Positions 33,340 through 34,854 of a stretch of 34,854 nucleotides of DNA are shown one piece after another; position 1 is the first letter of the stretch, and each line of letters starts with the position of its first letter. The translations under genes were made by a program, and so were the position numbers. Origin of the DNA: Actinophytocola sp. Lineage in GTDB: Bacteria; Actinomycetota; Actinomycetes; Mycobacteriales; Pseudonocardiaceae. The stretch is from positions 1-34,854 of the forward strand of contig WHSS01000025.1 in the NCBI GenBank assembly GCA_009379975.1, read 5' to 3'. A model generated the notes under the pieces. It had not been told where the DNA came from. It saw only the letters and a program-made list of their open reading frames with translations, and did not search any database.

Positions 33340-34854
33340 TTAGTCGATGGCGAGGACGGCCACCCGGGTGGGTTCCGTGCGGCCGCGCAGCTTCACCTGC
33401 CGATACTCCCGCCAGTGCACACGCTCGGCGGTGTCGCACGAGCCTTCCAGCGCGCGCATCGAGACCGCGACGTGGCCCGGCACGGACTTCGCCAGCTCCG
33501 TCAGCCGCGCGGCCTCGTTGACCGGATCGCCGATCACCGTGTACTCGAACCGGGACTCCGCGCCGACGTTGCCCGCGACGGCGGAGCCCGCTGAAACGCC
33601 GATGCCCGCGGAGAACTCGGGGATCTCCCGCTCCAGCCGCTCGATCATCTTCCGCGCGGCCTGCAACGCCTTGCAGTCGGCATCGGGTAGTTCCGCGGGC
33701 GCGCCGAAGATGGCCAGCGCCGCATCGCCTTGGAACTTGTTCACGAAACCACCGTGCGCGCCGACCTCGTCCACCACGACCGCGAAAAACCGGTTGAGCA
33801 CCTCGACCACCTCGGTCGGCGGGCGGGTCGCCGCGATGCGGGTGGATCCGACGACGTCGACGAAGAGCACCGCGACCTCGCGCAGTTCGCCACCCAACTC
33901 GACCCGCTGCGACATGGCGACCTGGGCGACGTCCTCACCGACATGCCTGCCGAAGAGGTCCTTGACCCGCTCTCGTTCGCGCAGGCCGGCGGCCATGTCG
34001 TTGAACCCGGCCTGCAGCCGCCCGAGTTCGGTGCCGTCGAACACCACGATCTTGGACTCGAAATCGCCCTGCCGGACCCGCGACAGTGCGCTGTACACGG
34101 TGCGGATGGGAGCCGTCGTCGCCCTGGTCGAAAGCACCGTGAGGCTGAACCCGGCGAGCAGCGTCACACCACCGAGTGCGAGCACGATGATCGACATCTC
34201 CCCTACCGATACCTCCCCCCTGACGAGCGCGGTCAACGCCACCAGCATCAGCCCGGCGACCGGGACCGCCGACCCGGCCGCCCAGAACACCACGGTCCGG
34301 ACGCCGACGCCGAAAGTGATCCGTCGCTGCGGCGGGCCCTCGGTGAGGGCGTGCGCCGCGATCGGCCGCAGCGCGAACTCGCTCAGCAGGAATGAGCTCG
34401 CGAAAGTGACGGTCCCACTGAGCACGATGCTGAACGCGACGTTGGGCACGACCGCGGGCTTGACCACGGCGTAGAGCGTCGCGAAGAGGACCAGGCCCGC
34501 CAGCCACATCACGCCGTGGATCGCCGTCAACACCCCCGGCAGCCGCAAGGTGATGAGGCGCTCTCGCTCGGTCAGCTCGCGTTCGGCGGTGATCCAGTCC
34601 AGCACCCGCAAGCCGTGCGCGAGGCTCCACAGCGTGCCGATGACAGACGCGATCACCAGGTACGCGGGCACGACGATGAAGTTCACCCACGCGAGTTCGC
34701 GGACGAAGACGCTCGGCCCGGGCATGACGAAGGACGCGAGCACGATCGCGGTCGCGGCTCCGGCCAGGTTCGACGCACCCAGCGAACCGATCAGCAGCCA
34801 CCGAACCCGCACCCGCAGCGCGGAGCCGTCGGTGCTGGCCGAGCCGTGCAGCCA
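33340..34854 (-). CDS. Membrane-bound class III adenylate cyclase with HAMP domain (5' end at or beyond window edge)
   Basis: At least 490 residues are visible. About six hydrophobic segments come first, then a HAMP linker (TAPIRTVYSALSRVRQGDFE) and a class III cyclase domain. Catalytic residues are present: metal Asp in VLFVDVVGST, adenine-binding Lys and second metal Asp in NKFQGDAALAIFG, and the Asp, Asn and Arg of VIGDPVNEAARL. This layout matches the mycobacterial Rv1318c-Rv1320c/Rv3645 group, cyclases that make cAMP at the membrane. The frame stays open to 34854; a GTG at 34812 could be a start, but the true start may lie outside. It converges on helD. Confidence 0.92.
   Translation of the reverse strand, partial: WLHGSASTDGSALRVRVRWLLIGSLGASNLAGAATAIVLASFVMPGPSVFVRELAWVNFIVVPAYLVIASVIGTLWSLAHGLRVLDWITAERELTERERLITLRLPGVLTAIHGVMWLAGLVLFATLYAVVKPAVVPNVAFSIVLSGTVTFASSFLLSEFALRPIAAHALTEGPPQRRITFGVGVRTVVFWAAGSAVPVAGLMLVALTALVRGEVSVGEMSIIVLALGGVTLLAGFSLTVLSTRATTAPIRTVYSALSRVRQGDFESKIVVFDGTELGRLQAGFNDMAAGLRERERVKDLFGRHVGEDVAQVAMSQRVELGGELREVAVLFVDVVGSTRIAATRPPTEVVEVLNRFFAVVVDEVGAHGGFVNKFQGDAALAIFGAPAELPDADCKALQAARKMIERLEREIPEFSAGIGVSAGSAVAGNVGAESRFEYTVIGDPVNEAARLTELAKSVPGHVAVSMRALEGSCDTAERVHWREYRQVKLRGRTEPTRVAVLAID

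Overview
The window is high-GC actinobacterial DNA, most likely from a member of the Pseudonocardiaceae (Amycolatopsis-like). The reasons are the order of the housekeeping block (rsmD, coaD, sepIVA, DUF177, rpmF, rnc, mutM, acyP, smc, ftsY, as in mycobacteria and relatives), the pcaIJFHGB gene order known from Streptomyces, many GTG starts, and long hairpin terminators at 3' gene ends. The genus is an inference.

Region 1 (1-5430, minus strand) is a protocatechuate operon: pcaI, a 31-codon ORF, pcaJ, pcaF, pcaH, pcaG and pcaB, the last cut by the window edge. It encodes the beta-ketoadipate steps from protocatechuate ring opening to thiolysis, and most junctions overlap. A good -35/-10 promoter with two 15-bp dyads resembling PcaR/PcaU-type IclR operators precedes pcaI.

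Region 2 (5431-17625) looks like a catabolic island for an amino compound. A minus-strand operon carries an omega-aminotransferase, alanine dehydrogenase, phosphate acetyltransferase and an APC permease. Divergent from it are an amidohydrolase and an SSS symporter with overlapping reading frames. Then come a MocR/GntR regulator, a YeiH-family (putative sulfate/sulfite exporter) protein and a divergent LysR regulator. Aminotransferase, Ald and Pta together recall the Tpa/Ald/Xsc/Pta taurine route, but no xsc lies in the window. The divergent control region has a near-perfect 14-bp inverted repeat that could bind the MocR protein.

Region 3 (17642-18830) holds a tiny basic-protein gene whose leader can form two mutually exclusive hairpins, one masking its ribosome binding site. 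Next to it are a perfect LexA-type box and a clearly broken dinB.

Region 4 (18844-30902) is the housekeeping block on the minus strand: ftsY, smc, acyP, mutM, rnc, rpmF, DUF177, sepIVA, coaD and rsmD. Two plus-strand insertions interrupt it: a Thr/Ser-rich membrane protein between acyP and mutM, and a methyltransferase plus a truncated FtsX-type permease between coaD and rsmD.

Region 5 (31058-34854) has a HelD-like helicase and a membrane-bound class III adenylate cyclase that reaches the window edge. Four intergenic hairpins share a fixed apical loop (YTATRCG), oriented with the upstream gene. No tRNA, rRNA, CRISPR array or insertion sequence was seen, and no stretch above 300 bases lacks a gene.
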